A stretch of DNA of 64,000 nt from Rhodopirellula islandica (GCF_001027925.1 NZ_LECT01000038.1:230338-294337), one strand, 5' to 3'; numbered from the stretch's first letter, positions 16,917 to 27,122 are shown. Notes: a model not told the origin generated them from the letters alone. Program-made: numbers and translations.

Positions 16917-18023
16917 TCACGCACCGACCTCTTGTTCAACCTCCGCGCCTGCCCCACATTTTTCACAGGCGGGCAAGAGCGAGTGACGGACGCCGCCGCA
17001 TTTCTGACAGGCGTGAAAGAGCGTCGTTTCGCAACTGGGGCAGGTGTAAGGTTGGTCGAATGTGGCCGCATCGCCGTCGACCGTGACGGGAGTGCGTTTC
17101 TTCAAACTCCGCCGCGTCCACACCGCGAATTTCAATGGCCCACGTTGGATCGGGTGGTCGCATATCGGGCAGAAGAAGTGAGCGTACGCTTCCCGGTACT
17201 GACGCAGCAACCAATCGCGACTGGGTCGGGCGATCAGTCGCAGCAACCGCACCAAGACTCCCGTCGCAATGGCCAGCGACAACAAGATCAAAATGTACTT
17301 GAAGTAGATCGTAGGAAAGTGATCGTGCATCACCAGCAAAACACGAGCGGCGACGGCGCCACTGAGTGCATACACCAGCATCGCGTACGTTCCGCCGGCT
17401 TGACGCACGAACAACCAACTGCAGAGAAGCAACATTGGAATCAACAACGCAAGCTTGTACGCCGCCAGTTTCCATTGATGTTGTTCCGCAAGCGTTTCGT
17501 ACTCGTCCGCAATGGGCCGACTCTCACGCGTGATCACTTGCTCGTTCTCTCGCCGCAACCGCTCCACATCATCCAACTGATCGTTGAGACCAGACAGCTC
17601 GGCATTCAGCGTTTGTGTTTGACTCTGATTGGCCAAAAACAATTGCAAGCTGTCTGTCAAAGCCGTCTGCTGACCATCGCTCAGTGACGTTGCGTTCTCA
17701 TCCGCATTGCGTTTCAGTTCCAACAGTTGATTGATCGTCTGCTGCGAGTCGCGGGTCGTTTGCCCGGTCAGTTGTCGCCGTCGTTCGGCCGAAGCGATCT
17801 GCTGCTTCAAATCCGCCAACTGCGCCGCGAGCAATTGCCGCTCGTCCTGCAATTCCTGTGGCAAACCCTCGTCGAGCATCTGGCTGTAGTTCGGCCCCTG
17901 CACACGATCGATGTCGCGAACGATGTAGCCGAGCAACCAAAACGCCAGCAAACCAACCGCGACGCTGAATCCAAAAACCATGAAGCGAAGCATGAACGAT
18001 CCGCGGTGTTTCTTGGTCTTCAT
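16917..18023 (-). CDS. Coiled-coil membrane protein with C-terminal zinc ribbons
   Basis: A 368-aa protein of no named family. Residues 10-33 form a membrane helix. Residues about 55-170 are a long Gln/Leu-rich coiled coil (QLADLKQQIASAERRR, LSGLNDQLDDVERLRREN). Three or four membrane helices follow (about 188-265). The C-terminal cytosolic tail has CPICDHP, CPSCETT, CQKCGG and CEKCG, four Cys pairs that could form two zinc ribbons. The layout suggests a structural or sensing membrane protein. Function is unknown. Confidence 0.7.
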   Translation of the reverse strand: MKTKKHRGSFMLRFMVFGFSVAVGLLAFWLLGYIVRDIDRVQGPNYSQMLDEGLPQELQDERQLLAAQLADLKQQIASAERRRQLTGQTTRDSQQTINQLLELKRNADENATSLSDGQQTALTDSLQLFLANQSQTQTLNAELSGLNDQLDDVERLRRENEQVITRESRPIADEYETLAEQHQWKLAAYKLALLIPMLLLCSWLFVRQAGGTYAMLVYALSGAVAARVLLVMHDHFPTIYFKYILILLSLAIATGVLVRLLRLIARPSRDWLLRQYREAYAHFFCPICDHPIQRGPLKFAVWTRRSLKKRTPVTVDGDAATFDQPYTCPSCETTLFHACQKCGGVRHSLLPACEKCGAGAEVEQEVGA

Positions 18024-18206
18024 TTGTTCGCCTCAATGCCAACGTCGGAGAATGGAATTCCTTAACCTAGAGCCCACGCTTTCAATATTCTTCGCGAAAA
18101 TCCCACTTTCAAACGTTCAGAATAGCGGTCCTCTCACTACCAATGGATGTGAGCGGAACCTTTCAGCTTTTTGCTTGGTGTACACTGGATCGTAGGAGGA
18201 GCAAAC

Positions 18207-18437
18207 ATGTCGCTCGAAAATATGCTGTCAGCCTTGACGCCCAACGAAAAAATCGCCGCAATGGACATCCTGTGGCGGGATCTGTCTGCTACATCGACGC
18301 AAATAGTATCGCCCGATTGGCACGGAGACGTTCTGGCAACTCGGAGCCAGAACCCGTCTTCGGAACCACCATTGGGACTGGATGCCGCATTTGACGACGT
18401 CAGGGATCGGCTCGATGCACGTCGAACTCAGGGCTGA
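18207..18437 (+). CDS. Addiction-module antitoxin-like protein
   Basis: A 76-aa protein beginning MSLENMLSALTPNEKIAAMD, resembling the short putative addiction module component family (TIGR02574-type) that pairs with RelE/ParE toxins. GGAGGA at 18195-18200 supports the ATG at 18207. The gene overlaps the toxin start by 23 bp, so the two are co-translated. The conserved N-terminal helix with ILWRDL is typical of this family. It is expected to bind and neutralise the toxin and to repress the operon. Confidence 0.75.
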   Translation: MSLENMLSALTPNEKIAAMDILWRDLSATSTQIVSPDWHGDVLATRSQNPSSEPPLGLDAAFDDVRDRLDARRTQG

Positions 18438-18714
18438 AGCTAGAATTGACCTCGTGGACGGGGCCGAATTTTACGAAAACATCTCCCCTGGGCTAAGTGA
18501 GCGTTTTCTTGATTGCGTGCGTGAAGATTTGGCGTTGCTAGGATCCACGGCGGGCATGCATGAGTTGTACCGTGGATTTCACCGCGCACTCGTGAAACGC
18601 TTCCCGTTTGCAATTTACTACCTCGTCACGTCAGATGCAGTGCACGTGGTCGCCATACTCGACTGTCGTGTTGCCCCCAAGTCAACAGACGAGAGACTGA
18701 GACGAACCGTGTGA
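18415..18714 (+). CDS. RelE/ParE-superfamily toxin
   Basis: A 99-aa protein with the ParE/RelE layout: an initial strand-helix ELRAEARIDLVDGAEFYENISPGL, a long helix RFLDCVREDLALL, a basic strand RALVKRFPFAIYYLV, and a terminal strand VHVVAILDCR. The KRFPFAIYY motif is characteristic. Family members either inhibit gyrase or cut mRNA on the ribosome; the target here cannot be told. It lies immediately downstream of, and overlaps, the antitoxin gene. No attC-like structure surrounds the pair, so it is not shown to be a cassette. Confidence 0.8.
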   Translation: MHVELRAEARIDLVDGAEFYENISPGLSERFLDCVREDLALLGSTAGMHELYRGFHRALVKRFPFAIYYLVTSDAVHVVAILDCRVAPKSTDERLRRTV

Positions 18715-18736
18715 ATCGGGCTCCGTGTCGTCGTGC

Positions 18737-20443
18737 CTACTCGCTTCGCAAAATGGCCAGGCACAGGGCGACCATCACGCTGAAACTGGCGATCAATCCG
18801 AGGAAGCCCAGAATGCTGACTCGCTGGATCCCAAACATTGGTTGATCGGGGAACAAGACCGGTGAGACCTCGTAAGACAGCATCAACGCGGAACCCAAGA
18901 ACACCGCGCTTGTCATCAGCCCCACCACCAAGCGGTTGACCACCGGGGCAAAGCGTTTGGGCTCCAAGCGAATTTGCAATTGCCCAAGTCGAGCTTGGTT
19001 CATCAACGACAGCAACTGCTCCGGCGCGTTCTCCATGAAGGCTTCGCTCTCCAGATAAATCCGCCGGGCCTGCCGGATCCGGCGTGCCGGGGTCAAGCGG
19101 CGGATCATCACCCGTCGAAGGTACGAGCGAACGATATCAAGTGAATCAAACCCGACGCCCATCTCTCGCAAGGTTCCCTCCAACGAGATCAACATTTTCA
19201 ACAGCAGCGCGGATTGATTCGGCAAGCCGATCCCGTGGCGGTGAAGAATCTCGCTGAGTTGATTCAACGCCCCAGCGAGATCAAAACGATCGAGTGATTG
19301 ACGACCGTAGGTGTCGATGAAATCAGCCACATCGATTTCCAACGCCGACTGATCCAGGTCCACTCGCGGGTTGCCCACCCGACGAATCAATCGCGTCAGC
19401 CGTCGACTGTCACCGGCGTTGATCGCCGCCAACATTTCTTCGATCGACTCACGCATCGATTCGTCGATGCGCCCCGTCATGCCGAAGTCCAGAATCGCCA
19501 AGCGACCGTCTCGCAAGCAGAACAAGTTGCCCGGGTGCGGATCGGCGTGGAAGAATCCATCCTCGAACACCATTCGCAAATAGGTTCGAGCCAGCGTCCG
19601 GCCCAACTCGGGTGGCAGGTCCGCACGAGTCATCTCGGTCGACTCGCCGGTGGGTTCGCGATCATCTCGCTCAAAGATTTTCGCCAGCGGTTCGCCGATC
19701 ATCTCTTCCATGACCAAGATGCGCCGCGTGCACAAGGGATCCAACACGGATGGAATGACAATCTCAGCTTTGTCCGACTCAAGAATCTGAGCGAACTGTT
19801 TCAAGTTGCTGCGTTCGCGATGAAAATCGAGTTCGCGAAGGATCATCGGCATCAATTGCCGGACCATGTCCGAGGGGCCCCACACGGCGAGTGCCTCCAC
19901 GTGATCCGCCCACTGGGCCAATCCTTCCAGCACATCCAAATCCTCACGCATCATCTTTTCGATGCCGCGGCGTTGGACCTTCAAGACCACCCGTCGTCCG
20001 TCCATCAACTCCGCCCGGTGGACTTGTCCAATCGAGGCGGTCGCCAGCGGCACCGGTTCGATGAGCCGGAAGTGCTCGCGGAAGTTCGGACCAAGCTCTT
20101 CTGCCAGCGTTGCTTCGACGACTTCCATGCTGTCGGGCGAGACTTCGTTGCGGAGCTGTTTCAGCTCCTCGGCGATCTCGTTGCCGACGAGGTCAGGACG
20201 AGCCGCGAGGACCTGGCCGACCTTGATGAACGTGGGCCCCAACTCGGTGATTGCCATCCGGATTCGCTGGGACCGTGTGTACTGGGTCAGCGGGACGCCC
20301 GAGCGATCTTTGATCCAGTTCTGCAGCGGCAACCGACGGGTGCGACTGATCCAATCCGCCAGCCCGTACCGGCGCAGCACCCTCAGGATCTCGCGTCCTC
20401 GGCGCAGATTGCGGTACAACTGGGGGATCGATGTCAGCTTCAT
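18737..20443 (-). CDS. ABC1/UbiB (AarF) family atypical kinase
   Basis: About 568 aa from the ATG at 20443. UbiB hallmarks are present: the KxGQ-type motif (FIKVGQVLAARPDLV), the Ala/Ser-rich loop (PLATASIGQVHRAEL), the ATP-binding Lys (VVLKVQRRG), the catalytic FFHADPHPGNLF and the metal-binding ILDFGMTG. Two C-terminal transmembrane helices anchor it. UbiB proteins support ubiquinone biosynthesis or lipid-linked quinone handling through ATPase activity. An upstream in-frame start at 20494 would overlap the permease upstream region and is less likely. Confidence 0.92.
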   Translation of the reverse strand: MKLTSIPQLYRNLRRGREILRVLRRYGLADWISRTRRLPLQNWIKDRSGVPLTQYTRSQRIRMAITELGPTFIKVGQVLAARPDLVGNEIAEELKQLRNEVSPDSMEVVEATLAEELGPNFREHFRLIEPVPLATASIGQVHRAELMDGRRVVLKVQRRGIEKMMREDLDVLEGLAQWADHVEALAVWGPSDMVRQLMPMILRELDFHRERSNLKQFAQILESDKAEIVIPSVLDPLCTRRILVMEEMIGEPLAKIFERDDREPTGESTEMTRADLPPELGRTLARTYLRMVFEDGFFHADPHPGNLFCLRDGRLAILDFGMTGRIDESMRESIEEMLAAINAGDSRRLTRLIRRVGNPRVDLDQSALEIDVADFIDTYGRQSLDRFDLAGALNQLSEILHRHGIGLPNQSALLLKMLISLEGTLREMGVGFDSLDIVRSYLRRVMIRRLTPARRIRQARRIYLESEAFMENAPEQLLSLMNQARLGQLQIRLEPKRFAPVVNRLVVGLMTSAVFLGSALMLSYEVSPVLFPDQPMFGIQRVSILGFLGLIASFSVMVALCLAILRSE

Positions 20444-20538
20444 GAGTTTCCGTGGAGGTGGTTGGTCGCACCATTGTGATCGCCGGTTCGGCAAATCGTC
20501 GAGCAGGACGAATTTTCGGCCTCGAAAACCTTCCCTTT

Positions 20539-22125
20539 ATGCCCAATATTCCGCTCGCAGCGTTGGTTCCGCCCGGATTGCCGGCCCCCGATCCGACATT
20601 TGCCGATGATTGGGCGACCGCCATCACCACGACGATCGAGCTGATGCTGGTGTCGGCTGGAATCGCGATCTTGATCGGGGTGCCCACGGCATTTTTCGTC
20701 AGCCTGCTGCGACCGAACCACTGGCTGGTTCGAACCTGGACCTTTTTCGCGTTCGTGACCTTGGCCATGCCGCTGATCTTGCTGGCGGCAGCCTGGGAAT
20801 CCACCGCTGGCAAATTTGGTTGGTTGGTCACCACCATGACGGGAGGCAACCTGGGCTGGGTCGGGTGGATCCATGGGATGCACGGAGTCGCCCTGGTGTC
20901 GCTGGCAACCGTTTGGGCGACCCGCCGCATTTCTCCCATCGCCATCCAACAGGCCAGCTTGGATTTTTCGCCCAGCCAGAGTTGGTGGCGTGTCCGGTTG
21001 CCGATCGCGATGCCCTGGATCGTCGCGTCGGTCATCGGCGTGATGGTGCTCGCATCGACCGAAATGAGCGTCGCGGATTTGCACAGTGTCCGCACCGTGG
21101 CCGATCAGTTCTACCTGTTCTACTCCGTCGATCCCAACACAACCTCGGTGCTGGTGTCGACGTTGGTTCCGATGGCGGTCGGTGGCGTCCCGGCGCTGCT
21201 TTGGTTTTGGTTGCGACGTCGTCGCTGGAACGTTGCATCCGACAGAGGCCTGGAATCCACCCCCACGTCAACCAGCTCAAAGAATGCTGCTGGGGAAAAC
21301 GCAGCAACGCGAGGAATGAACACCATCGCGTGCGTCGGCGTGAGCCTCTGCACGTTGCTGCTGTTGCTTCCACTCGCTGGATTGGTCGTTCAAACGGGAC
21401 ACTCCGTCGAAGTGGTCGACGGCCAACGGCAAGCCACCTTTCAATGGCAAGCCTCCCTTCGGGCGATCACGGAAGCCCCACGACTGTTTCAAGACGAGAT
21501 CGCCTGGACGATTCAGCTGGCCCTGTTCTCGATCCTCTGGACGCTCCCCATCGCGTTGGGACTGGCTCGTTGGGCGCGTGCCTCAAGCACGGCCGGCGTG
21601 ATCATCGATGTCTTGGGAACGATGTTGTTTTTAGTACCTGGCCCCGTGATCGGAATGACGGTCGCGGCTTTCTTCCGCCTGCCATTTCCGGGACTGGATT
21701 GGCTGGCAACCCACACACTGGTCCCCACTTTGATCGCGGTTGGCGTGCGCAGCGTCCTGGTCGCCTACGCCATTTTGCGGAACGCCTACGGTGGCATCGA
21801 CGACGCGACTTGGCTGTCCGGGCGGATGGATGGACCCGTCGCTTGGCGATGGTGGCACCTGGAACTCCCCTTGCTGCGACGCGGGTTGGGCATTGCCGCC
21901 TTGGCCGTGGCGATCGTGTCGGCAGGAGACGTCCCTGCCGCCATGCCAGCCCTGCCTCCCGGTGTGACAACAACCGGCACCCGACTGTTTGGTTTGTTGC
22001 ACAGCGGAGCCCGATACCAGGAGGCCTCGTTGGCGATGGTTCACACCGGGATGGTGATCCTGCTGTGCGGAGCGATTCTGGCCATGCGACTCCACTTGCG
22101 TCGTTCAAGCAAAGGCGTAGATTGA
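20539..22125 (+). CDS. Iron(III)-type ABC transporter permease (fused two-domain)
   Basis: About 528 aa with two tandem binding-protein-dependent permease domains of roughly six helices each, as in FbpB/SfuB iron permeases. EAA-like loops occur in each half (IQQASLDFSPSQSWWRVRLPI and DDATWLSGRMDGPVAWRWWH). A polar linker rich in Ser, Thr and Asn (about residues 235-265) joins the halves. The ATG at 20539 follows the divergent UbiB gene. No substrate-binding protein or ATPase gene is beside it, so its partners must lie elsewhere. It is followed at 40 bp by a ZIP and then a CDF transporter. Confidence 0.85.
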   Translation: MPNIPLAALVPPGLPAPDPTFADDWATAITTTIELMLVSAGIAILIGVPTAFFVSLLRPNHWLVRTWTFFAFVTLAMPLILLAAAWESTAGKFGWLVTTMTGGNLGWVGWIHGMHGVALVSLATVWATRRISPIAIQQASLDFSPSQSWWRVRLPIAMPWIVASVIGVMVLASTEMSVADLHSVRTVADQFYLFYSVDPNTTSVLVSTLVPMAVGGVPALLWFWLRRRRWNVASDRGLESTPTSTSSKNAAGENAATRGMNTIACVGVSLCTLLLLLPLAGLVVQTGHSVEVVDGQRQATFQWQASLRAITEAPRLFQDEIAWTIQLALFSILWTLPIALGLARWARASSTAGVIIDVLGTMLFLVPGPVIGMTVAAFFRLPFPGLDWLATHTLVPTLIAVGVRSVLVAYAILRNAYGGIDDATWLSGRMDGPVAWRWWHLELPLLRRGLGIAALAVAIVSAGDVPAAMPALPPGVTTTGTRLFGLLHSGARYQEASLAMVHTGMVILLCGAILAMRLHLRRSSKGVD

Positions 22126-22165
22126 AGCGTTTCGCCGCGTCCGTGCCCCCGCTTCGGCAATTGCC

Positions 22166-23107
22166 TTGTTTGTCCCCGAATCCCTGCTCGCGGTGTACTG
22201 TGTGCTGATCATCACGGCCTCGGTCAGTGGTGGCTGGTTGCCATCTTTGGTGCGGATGACACACCTCCGCACCCAGCTCTTGATGAGCTTTGTCGCTGGT
22301 TTGATGCTGGGCATCGCGATGCTGCACCTGCTGCCGCATTCGCTGCACAAAATCAGCTCCGCGTCCCAGGCCTGCGGAGGCGTCTTGGTTGGCATCATCA
22401 CGATGTTCATCCTGCTGCGAACGTTCCACACGCATGTGCATGGGCACGGAGAATCGCACGATCACCATCATGCTCATGGGCATCACGACGCCCACGATCA
22501 CGCTCACGATCACGATCACAGCCATGAAGGGCACGCTCACGACCACGCCCACTCCAATGCCAAACGCGTCAGCAGCAAACCGCTCGGTTGGCTCGGCATG
22601 TTGTTTGGTTTGGGGCTTCACACCCTGATGGACGGGGTGGCTTTGGCGGCCAGCATCGCTGCGGAATCCCAGCATTCGCCGTGGCTCGGACTCGCTGGCC
22701 TGGGAACCTTCCTCGCGGTGGCACTTCACAAGCCTCTTGATGCCTTTGCGATCACATCGGTGATGAGCAAAGGTGGCTGGACATCGGCTCAGCGAACCAT
22801 GGTGAACCTGACCTTTTCCATGGCCTGCCCCATCGGCGCGATCGCGTTCTACTTTGGTGCCACACAGTTTGCCAACACGGATATTCTGCTCGGGTGGGGG
22901 CTGGCACTCTCGGCTGGGTTCTTCATCTGCATCTCGCTCTCTGACTTGCTTCCTGAGGTTGCTTTTCACGACCACGATCGCCTGAAGCTGACCACCGCGT
23001 TGCTTCTGGGCGTCGCCCTGGCCGTTGGGATCGAAAGCCTGCCAGGTCACAGCCATTCCGTGGCTCCGACGGAAACCCCCGTCGTTTCGACCAGCGTGAA
23101 TCCCTAA
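22166..23107 (+). CDS. ZIP-family metal transporter
   Basis: A 313-aa metal transporter. It starts at TTG 22166 (or a GTG shortly after), because the first membrane helix precedes the first ATG. A long cytosolic loop (about residues 88-132) is extremely His/Asp-rich (runs such as [11 protein letters not shown]). The ZIP metal-site helices are visible as [11 protein letters not shown] and [11 protein letters not shown]. Two further helices and [13 protein letters not shown] follow. Probable substrates are Zn2+ or other divalent metals; the His loop may sense or buffer metal. It is closely followed (23 bp) by a CDF gene, suggesting co-expression. Confidence 0.9.
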   Translation: MFVPESLLAVYCVLIITASVSGGWLPSLVRMTHLRTQLLMSFVAGLMLGIAMLHLLPHSLHKISSASQACGGVLVGIITMFILLRTFHTHVHGHGESHDHHHAHGHHDAHDHAHDHDHSHEGHAHDHAHSNAKRVSSKPLGWLGMLFGLGLHTLMDGVALAASIAAESQHSPWLGLAGLGTFLAVALHKPLDAFAITSVMSKGGWTSAQRTMVNLTFSMACPIGAIAFYFGATQFANTDILLGWGLALSAGFFICISLSDLLPEVAFHDHDRLKLTTALLLGVALAVGIESLPGHSHSVAPTETPVVSTSVNP

Positions 23108-23130
23108 CCCACTGCCCCAGAACCATTCCC

Positions 23131-24126
23131 ATGGGAAGTTGCGACCACCATCATTCGGGCGACTCGGCTGGTGAATCCGAAAGCTGTGGAAGCTTGCACC
23201 ATCACGGGCTGACCTCCGCTGGCCAGTTCGACACTGTCAGCGATGCGAGGTTGCTGTGGTCGGTGTTGCTGAATCAATTCCTGACAGTTGCCCAAGTGAT
23301 CGCGGGAATCTTCTCGGGCAGCGTGGCCTTGCTGTCCGACGCGGCCCACAACTTCAGCGATGCCAACTCGTTGCTGATCGCCTACATCGCTCGGCGAATC
23401 GCTCGCAAAGAAGCCAACCAGCGGTACACGTTTGGTTACCGCCGCGCTGAACTGATCGGGGCCACGATCAACCTCACTCTCCTGGCGGTCGTCGGCTGCT
23501 ACTTGATTTACGAAGCCATTCATCGATTCTTCGACCCGCAACCGATCATCGGTTGGTTGATGGCCGCCGCCGCAGGAATCGCCTTGGTCGTGGATCTTGG
23601 GACGGCGTTGCTGCTGTGGGCGATGAGCAAGGGCTCACTGAACGTTCGCGCTGCCTTCATTCACAACTTGGTGGACGCCGCTGGCAGCGTTGCCGTTTTG
23701 ATCGGTGCTGCGGCCGTCATCTACCTGGACTGGCTGTGGGTGGACGCGTTCCTGACGCTGTTGATCGCGTCCTACATCCTCTACCAAGTCTGGCAGATGC
23801 TTCCCGAAGCGACTCGCATTTTGATGGAAGGTGCGCCCGCCAATTTCAAACTGGACGAAATGATTGCTGACCTCAACAAGATCGAAGGCGTCTCCGGAAT
23901 CCACCACGTGCACCTCTGGGAACTGGACGAATCGCATCGAGCACTCGAAGCCCATGTGGTCATCGAACCCACGAGGTATGAAGACCTCGAACCCATCAAA
24001 CGTCTCATCAAGACCTATCTGATCAACGAACACAACATCCGCCACTCCACGCTGGAGTTTGAATTCGCGGCCACATCCGACTGCCACGATGCCGATGGCA
24101 ACCTGATCCACGGCAACTGCCCTTAG
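23131..24126 (+). CDS. Cation diffusion facilitator (CzcD-like) metal exporter
   Basis: A 331-aa CDF protein. The N-terminus is His/Cys-rich ([16 protein letters not shown]). The transmembrane metal site is seen as [11 protein letters not shown] in helix 2 and HNLVDAAGS in helix 5, followed by the cytoplasmic ferredoxin-like domain ([16 protein letters not shown]). The C-terminus has additional Cys and His. It probably exports Zn2+ or a similar divalent ion by proton antiport. Together with the preceding ZIP gene it forms an uptake/efflux pair. Confidence 0.93.
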   Translation: MGSCDHHHSGDSAGESESCGSLHHHGLTSAGQFDTVSDARLLWSVLLNQFLTVAQVIAGIFSGSVALLSDAAHNFSDANSLLIAYIARRIARKEANQRYTFGYRRAELIGATINLTLLAVVGCYLIYEAIHRFFDPQPIIGWLMAAAAGIALVVDLGTALLLWAMSKGSLNVRAAFIHNLVDAAGSVAVLIGAAAVIYLDWLWVDAFLTLLIASYILYQVWQMLPEATRILMEGAPANFKLDEMIADLNKIEGVSGIHHVHLWELDESHRALEAHVVIEPTRYEDLEPIKRLIKTYLINEHNIRHSTLEFEFAATSDCHDADGNLIHGNCP

Positions 24127-24201
24127 AAAACACGGGCCACGCGTCCGGCAGGTACACTGGGAACCCCCACTCCCCCCTGCCTCATCGACACAGATTGCCC
24201 C

Positions 24202-26064
24202 ATGACGCGTTTTCTCTCGACAGTGCTCGTCCTCGCACTTGCGGTTCTGGCCTCGGATCCTTCCACCGCCTCAGCCCAGCGTGATCCCAATCGGATGACT
24301 CACGGCCCCATGCTAGGCAGGCCGTCCTCGACCGGCGTGGCCGTGTGGGCTCGCACGTCGGACGCGGGTGAGTTCACCGTTCACTTCGGAACACGACCAC
24401 CCGAAAACCATGGCGGGGATTTGTCGGACCGCGTCAGCGAACCTGGCCGAACACGCATTGAACATGACAACACGGGCGTGGTGATGCTCAGCGATCTCCA
24501 ACCCGACACGCGCTATCACTACCGCATCTACGTCAACGATCGCCCGCAAGGCGAGCCAGGAACATTCCGCACTCTGCCTGACCAAGCAGGATCTGAATCG
24601 GAGCACAATCCTGATGGGCTGTTCAACTTTCGTTTCCAGATTGGTTCGTGCGCCAATCAAAATCCGCTTCACGGAATCGGACACGACAGCCCCACCTACA
24701 AACACCTCAATCAAGACTGGGCGGACAAAGTCCACTTTCACATCATGAACGGGGATTGGCTGTACGAAGAACTTCGAGAGTACCCGGCCGAAGCTTGGCG
24801 ACTGACGCAGGGAATCGACGAGCTCCCGCAAGTGGTGGAAGCCATGCCAACCGTGACCGGCGTTTGGGAGAACTACAAACTCTACCTGACTCGCAACCAC
24901 GCGCTGTCGACCTGGCATCGCAACGTGCCATCACTGTTCACCTTCGATGACCACGAATTGGTCAATGACATTTGGGGAGCTTCCGAGGCGGGCAAACGCC
25001 ACCGCCGAACCGTCTTCCGCGACATCGGAACTTACGCCTGGAACGACTACCTGGGCTGGGCCAACCCCGTCGAATCCAAACAGCGATTGCATGTTGGCAC
25101 AGCGAAACTGACCGCGGGCAGTGACTTGCTCATCGATCGCCAAACCAACTTCCGGCAACTGCCACTGAATGAGATGCTGAACCTGCACGTGCACTGGGGA
25201 ACCGACACCGCAGGCGTCAATGACATGATCTACGACACCGACGACGGCGAAGCCAACTCGTATGTCTATGACATCGTGGAAGTGGTCGATGAACACACGG
25301 TCCGACTTCACATGCCCGCCAAAGCCGACGGCCAAGTCAGCTACTCCATCGGACAACGCAGCTATGGAAAATTCAGTGTCTCCAACTGCGACTTTTTTTT
25401 GCTCGACACTCGCGGCGACCGCGACATGCACGATGTTTCGCAGCGGGACAAACCAGGTGTTTCGATGCTGGGCAAACATCAACGCGAATGGCTGCTGCGT
25501 GAGATGAAAGCCAGCGATGCCAAGTTCACCTTTCTGATTTCCAGCGTCCCGATGATGATCCCACACAGTGGTGCGGGCGGGTTCGAAGCCGACGAAGCCA
25601 ACAAAGAAGAAGCCTGGACAGGCTTCCTGGACGAACGAGAAATGCTGATCGATGCCTGGGACGAAATGGACAAACAAGTCTTCGTGATGACGGGCGACCT
25701 GCACAACAGCTTCGCGATTCGAGTGACCGACAACGTCTGGGAATTCTGTTGCGGCCCGCACAACAGCGTCAATCACGTACCAGAACTCGACGAAAGCAAT
25801 CGCCCTGCGACGGGGCGGTTTCAATTCGGACCGCGTGAATGTGACATCCGCTGGAGCAGTTACGTGCTGGCCGACCTGCCACGATTGGAACGGCTGTACC
25901 CGCATTTCTGTGTGGTGCAGGTCAACAACGTCTTCAACATGCCGGTCAAACAAGGCGACAAACGCTTGGTTGCCTACCCGCATCCGCAGGTGGTGTTCCA
26001 GTACTACGACGGCTGGACAGGCGAACTGGCTTACGCGGAATCCGTCTCGTTACCGCGAGAGTGA
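24202..26064 (+). CDS. PhoD-like secreted alkaline phosphatase/phosphodiesterase
   Basis: A 620-aa protein with a Sec signal (MTRFLSTVLVLALAVLA, cleavage near SAQ). The N-terminal Ig-like PhoD domain (THGPMLGRPSSTGVAVWART) is followed by the metallophosphatase core: MNGDWLYEE, FTFDDHELVNDIWG, DFFLLDTRGDRD and VMTGDLHNSF. An insertion of about 75 residues (near residues 300-385, DLLIDRQTNF...) is of a type seen in large PhoD-like proteins. It likely releases phosphate from phosphodiesters outside the cytoplasm. It is convergent with another phosphatase gene one base away. Confidence 0.9.
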   Translation: MTRFLSTVLVLALAVLASDPSTASAQRDPNRMTHGPMLGRPSSTGVAVWARTSDAGEFTVHFGTRPPENHGGDLSDRVSEPGRTRIEHDNTGVVMLSDLQPDTRYHYRIYVNDRPQGEPGTFRTLPDQAGSESEHNPDGLFNFRFQIGSCANQNPLHGIGHDSPTYKHLNQDWADKVHFHIMNGDWLYEELREYPAEAWRLTQGIDELPQVVEAMPTVTGVWENYKLYLTRNHALSTWHRNVPSLFTFDDHELVNDIWGASEAGKRHRRTVFRDIGTYAWNDYLGWANPVESKQRLHVGTAKLTAGSDLLIDRQTNFRQLPLNEMLNLHVHWGTDTAGVNDMIYDTDDGEANSYVYDIVEVVDEHTVRLHMPAKADGQVSYSIGQRSYGKFSVSNCDFFLLDTRGDRDMHDVSQRDKPGVSMLGKHQREWLLREMKASDAKFTFLISSVPMMIPHSGAGGFEADEANKEEAWTGFLDEREMLIDAWDEMDKQVFVMTGDLHNSFAIRVTDNVWEFCCGPHNSVNHVPELDESNRPATGRFQFGPRECDIRWSSYVLADLPRLERLYPHFCVVQVNNVFNMPVKQGDKRLVAYPHPQVVFQYYDGWTGELAYAESVSLPRE

Positions 26065-26065
26065 A

Positions 26066-27061
26066 TCACTGCTTGGAATCGGCTTCGGATGCCGTGGACA
26101 CTGGCTCCAGCCATCCATCCACGCTTCCGGCGAGTTTCCAATCGGGCGCAATTGGAATCTGCAGGTGAGTCAACGCGAGAGCGACCAGATCCACCGTCGC
26201 GGGGAGTGCTGATCCAACAGGTCGATCAACCTGGGCACCCTTCTTTGCAGAAGCTCCACTGACGATCATCGGCACCGTGTAGACATTCGGATTTTCGCGT
26301 CCGCCTCCGTGCCCGGTTCCTTCGCCACCATGGTCCGTGCTCACCAGAATCAACCAGTCCTCAGCGGAGTAAGTTTGTCGTTGCTTAACTGCTTCGAGCA
26401 GTTCACCCACCATCCGGTCAACGTTCTCAATGGCGGCGACATAAGGTGGCACGCTGGGATGAAAACCATACGAGTGGCCGGTTTCGTCTGTCGACCCAAA
26501 GTAAATGAACGTCCAATCAGCGTCATCGTTCTGCAAGACAGGGATTGCCGACCAAGCCAGTGACTGGTCCGCTGCTGTCCAGACAGTCGAAGCGGTGGCA
26601 TTCTTGCCAGGTGTGACAACGACATCGATGTCCGCATCGGTTGTCACGTGCGTTCTCAATGGTGTCCAACAAAGATAAGAGGCCGTTCTCAAGTTGGGTT
26701 TGACTTGCTTGGCCAACGCAAACCCGTGCGGCGCGGCCTTGGCATCGCGTCCCTTGAAAGAGTTGTCGAGCACACCGTGTCGATCCGCCCAAACGCCTGT
26801 TAGAAACGTGGTCCAACCCGGCCCGCTGACGGTGTCACTGTCCGTGACATCGTCCGAGGTCACTCGTGTTTCGAGACACAGAGTGCCGTTTTCAGCCAGC
26901 GAATCCAAGTGGGGTGTCTTGGCCGCGACGAACGCGTCACGACGCAAACCATCGATGCCGATGGTCAACACCTTGGGCTCGCCAGCACTCAAGATCCCCG
27001 CAAGCAAGGAAGCCGAACATACCCAAGCAACGCCAACTGAACTCAAACGCAACCAATTCAT
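26066..27061 (-). CDS. Alkaline-phosphatase-superfamily (NPP-like) secreted hydrolase
   Basis: A 331-aa protein with an N-terminal signal (LRLSSVGVAWVCSASLLAG). Core motifs of the type I phosphodiesterase/nucleotide pyrophosphatase group are visible: LTIGIDGLRRD (metal Asp), SGPGWTTFLTG (nucleophile Thr or Ser), FGSTDETGHSYGF, and STDHGGEGTGHGG with metal Asp and His residues. It probably hydrolyses a phosphodiester or sulfate ester in the periplasm. With the neighbouring PhoD-like gene it forms a phosphorus-scavenging pair on opposite strands. Confidence 0.85.
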   Translation of the reverse strand: MNWLRLSSVGVAWVCSASLLAGILSAGEPKVLTIGIDGLRRDAFVAAKTPHLDSLAENGTLCLETRVTSDDVTDSDTVSGPGWTTFLTGVWADRHGVLDNSFKGRDAKAAPHGFALAKQVKPNLRTASYLCWTPLRTHVTTDADIDVVVTPGKNATASTVWTAADQSLAWSAIPVLQNDDADWTFIYFGSTDETGHSYGFHPSVPPYVAAIENVDRMVGELLEAVKQRQTYSAEDWLILVSTDHGGEGTGHGGGRENPNVYTVPMIVSGASAKKGAQVDRPVGSALPATVDLVALALTHLQIPIAPDWKLAGSVDGWLEPVSTASEADSKQ

Positions 27062-27122
27062 AAACCGACCGTGTGGTGTGATCTGGATTGTCGAAACTGA
27101 AAGTCGGCGTCACCATAATCCA

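Noticed and set aside
18160..18720. Toxin-antitoxin pair as a fourth integron cassette
   Set aside because: No attC-like palindrome or matching R''/R' boxes were found on either side.
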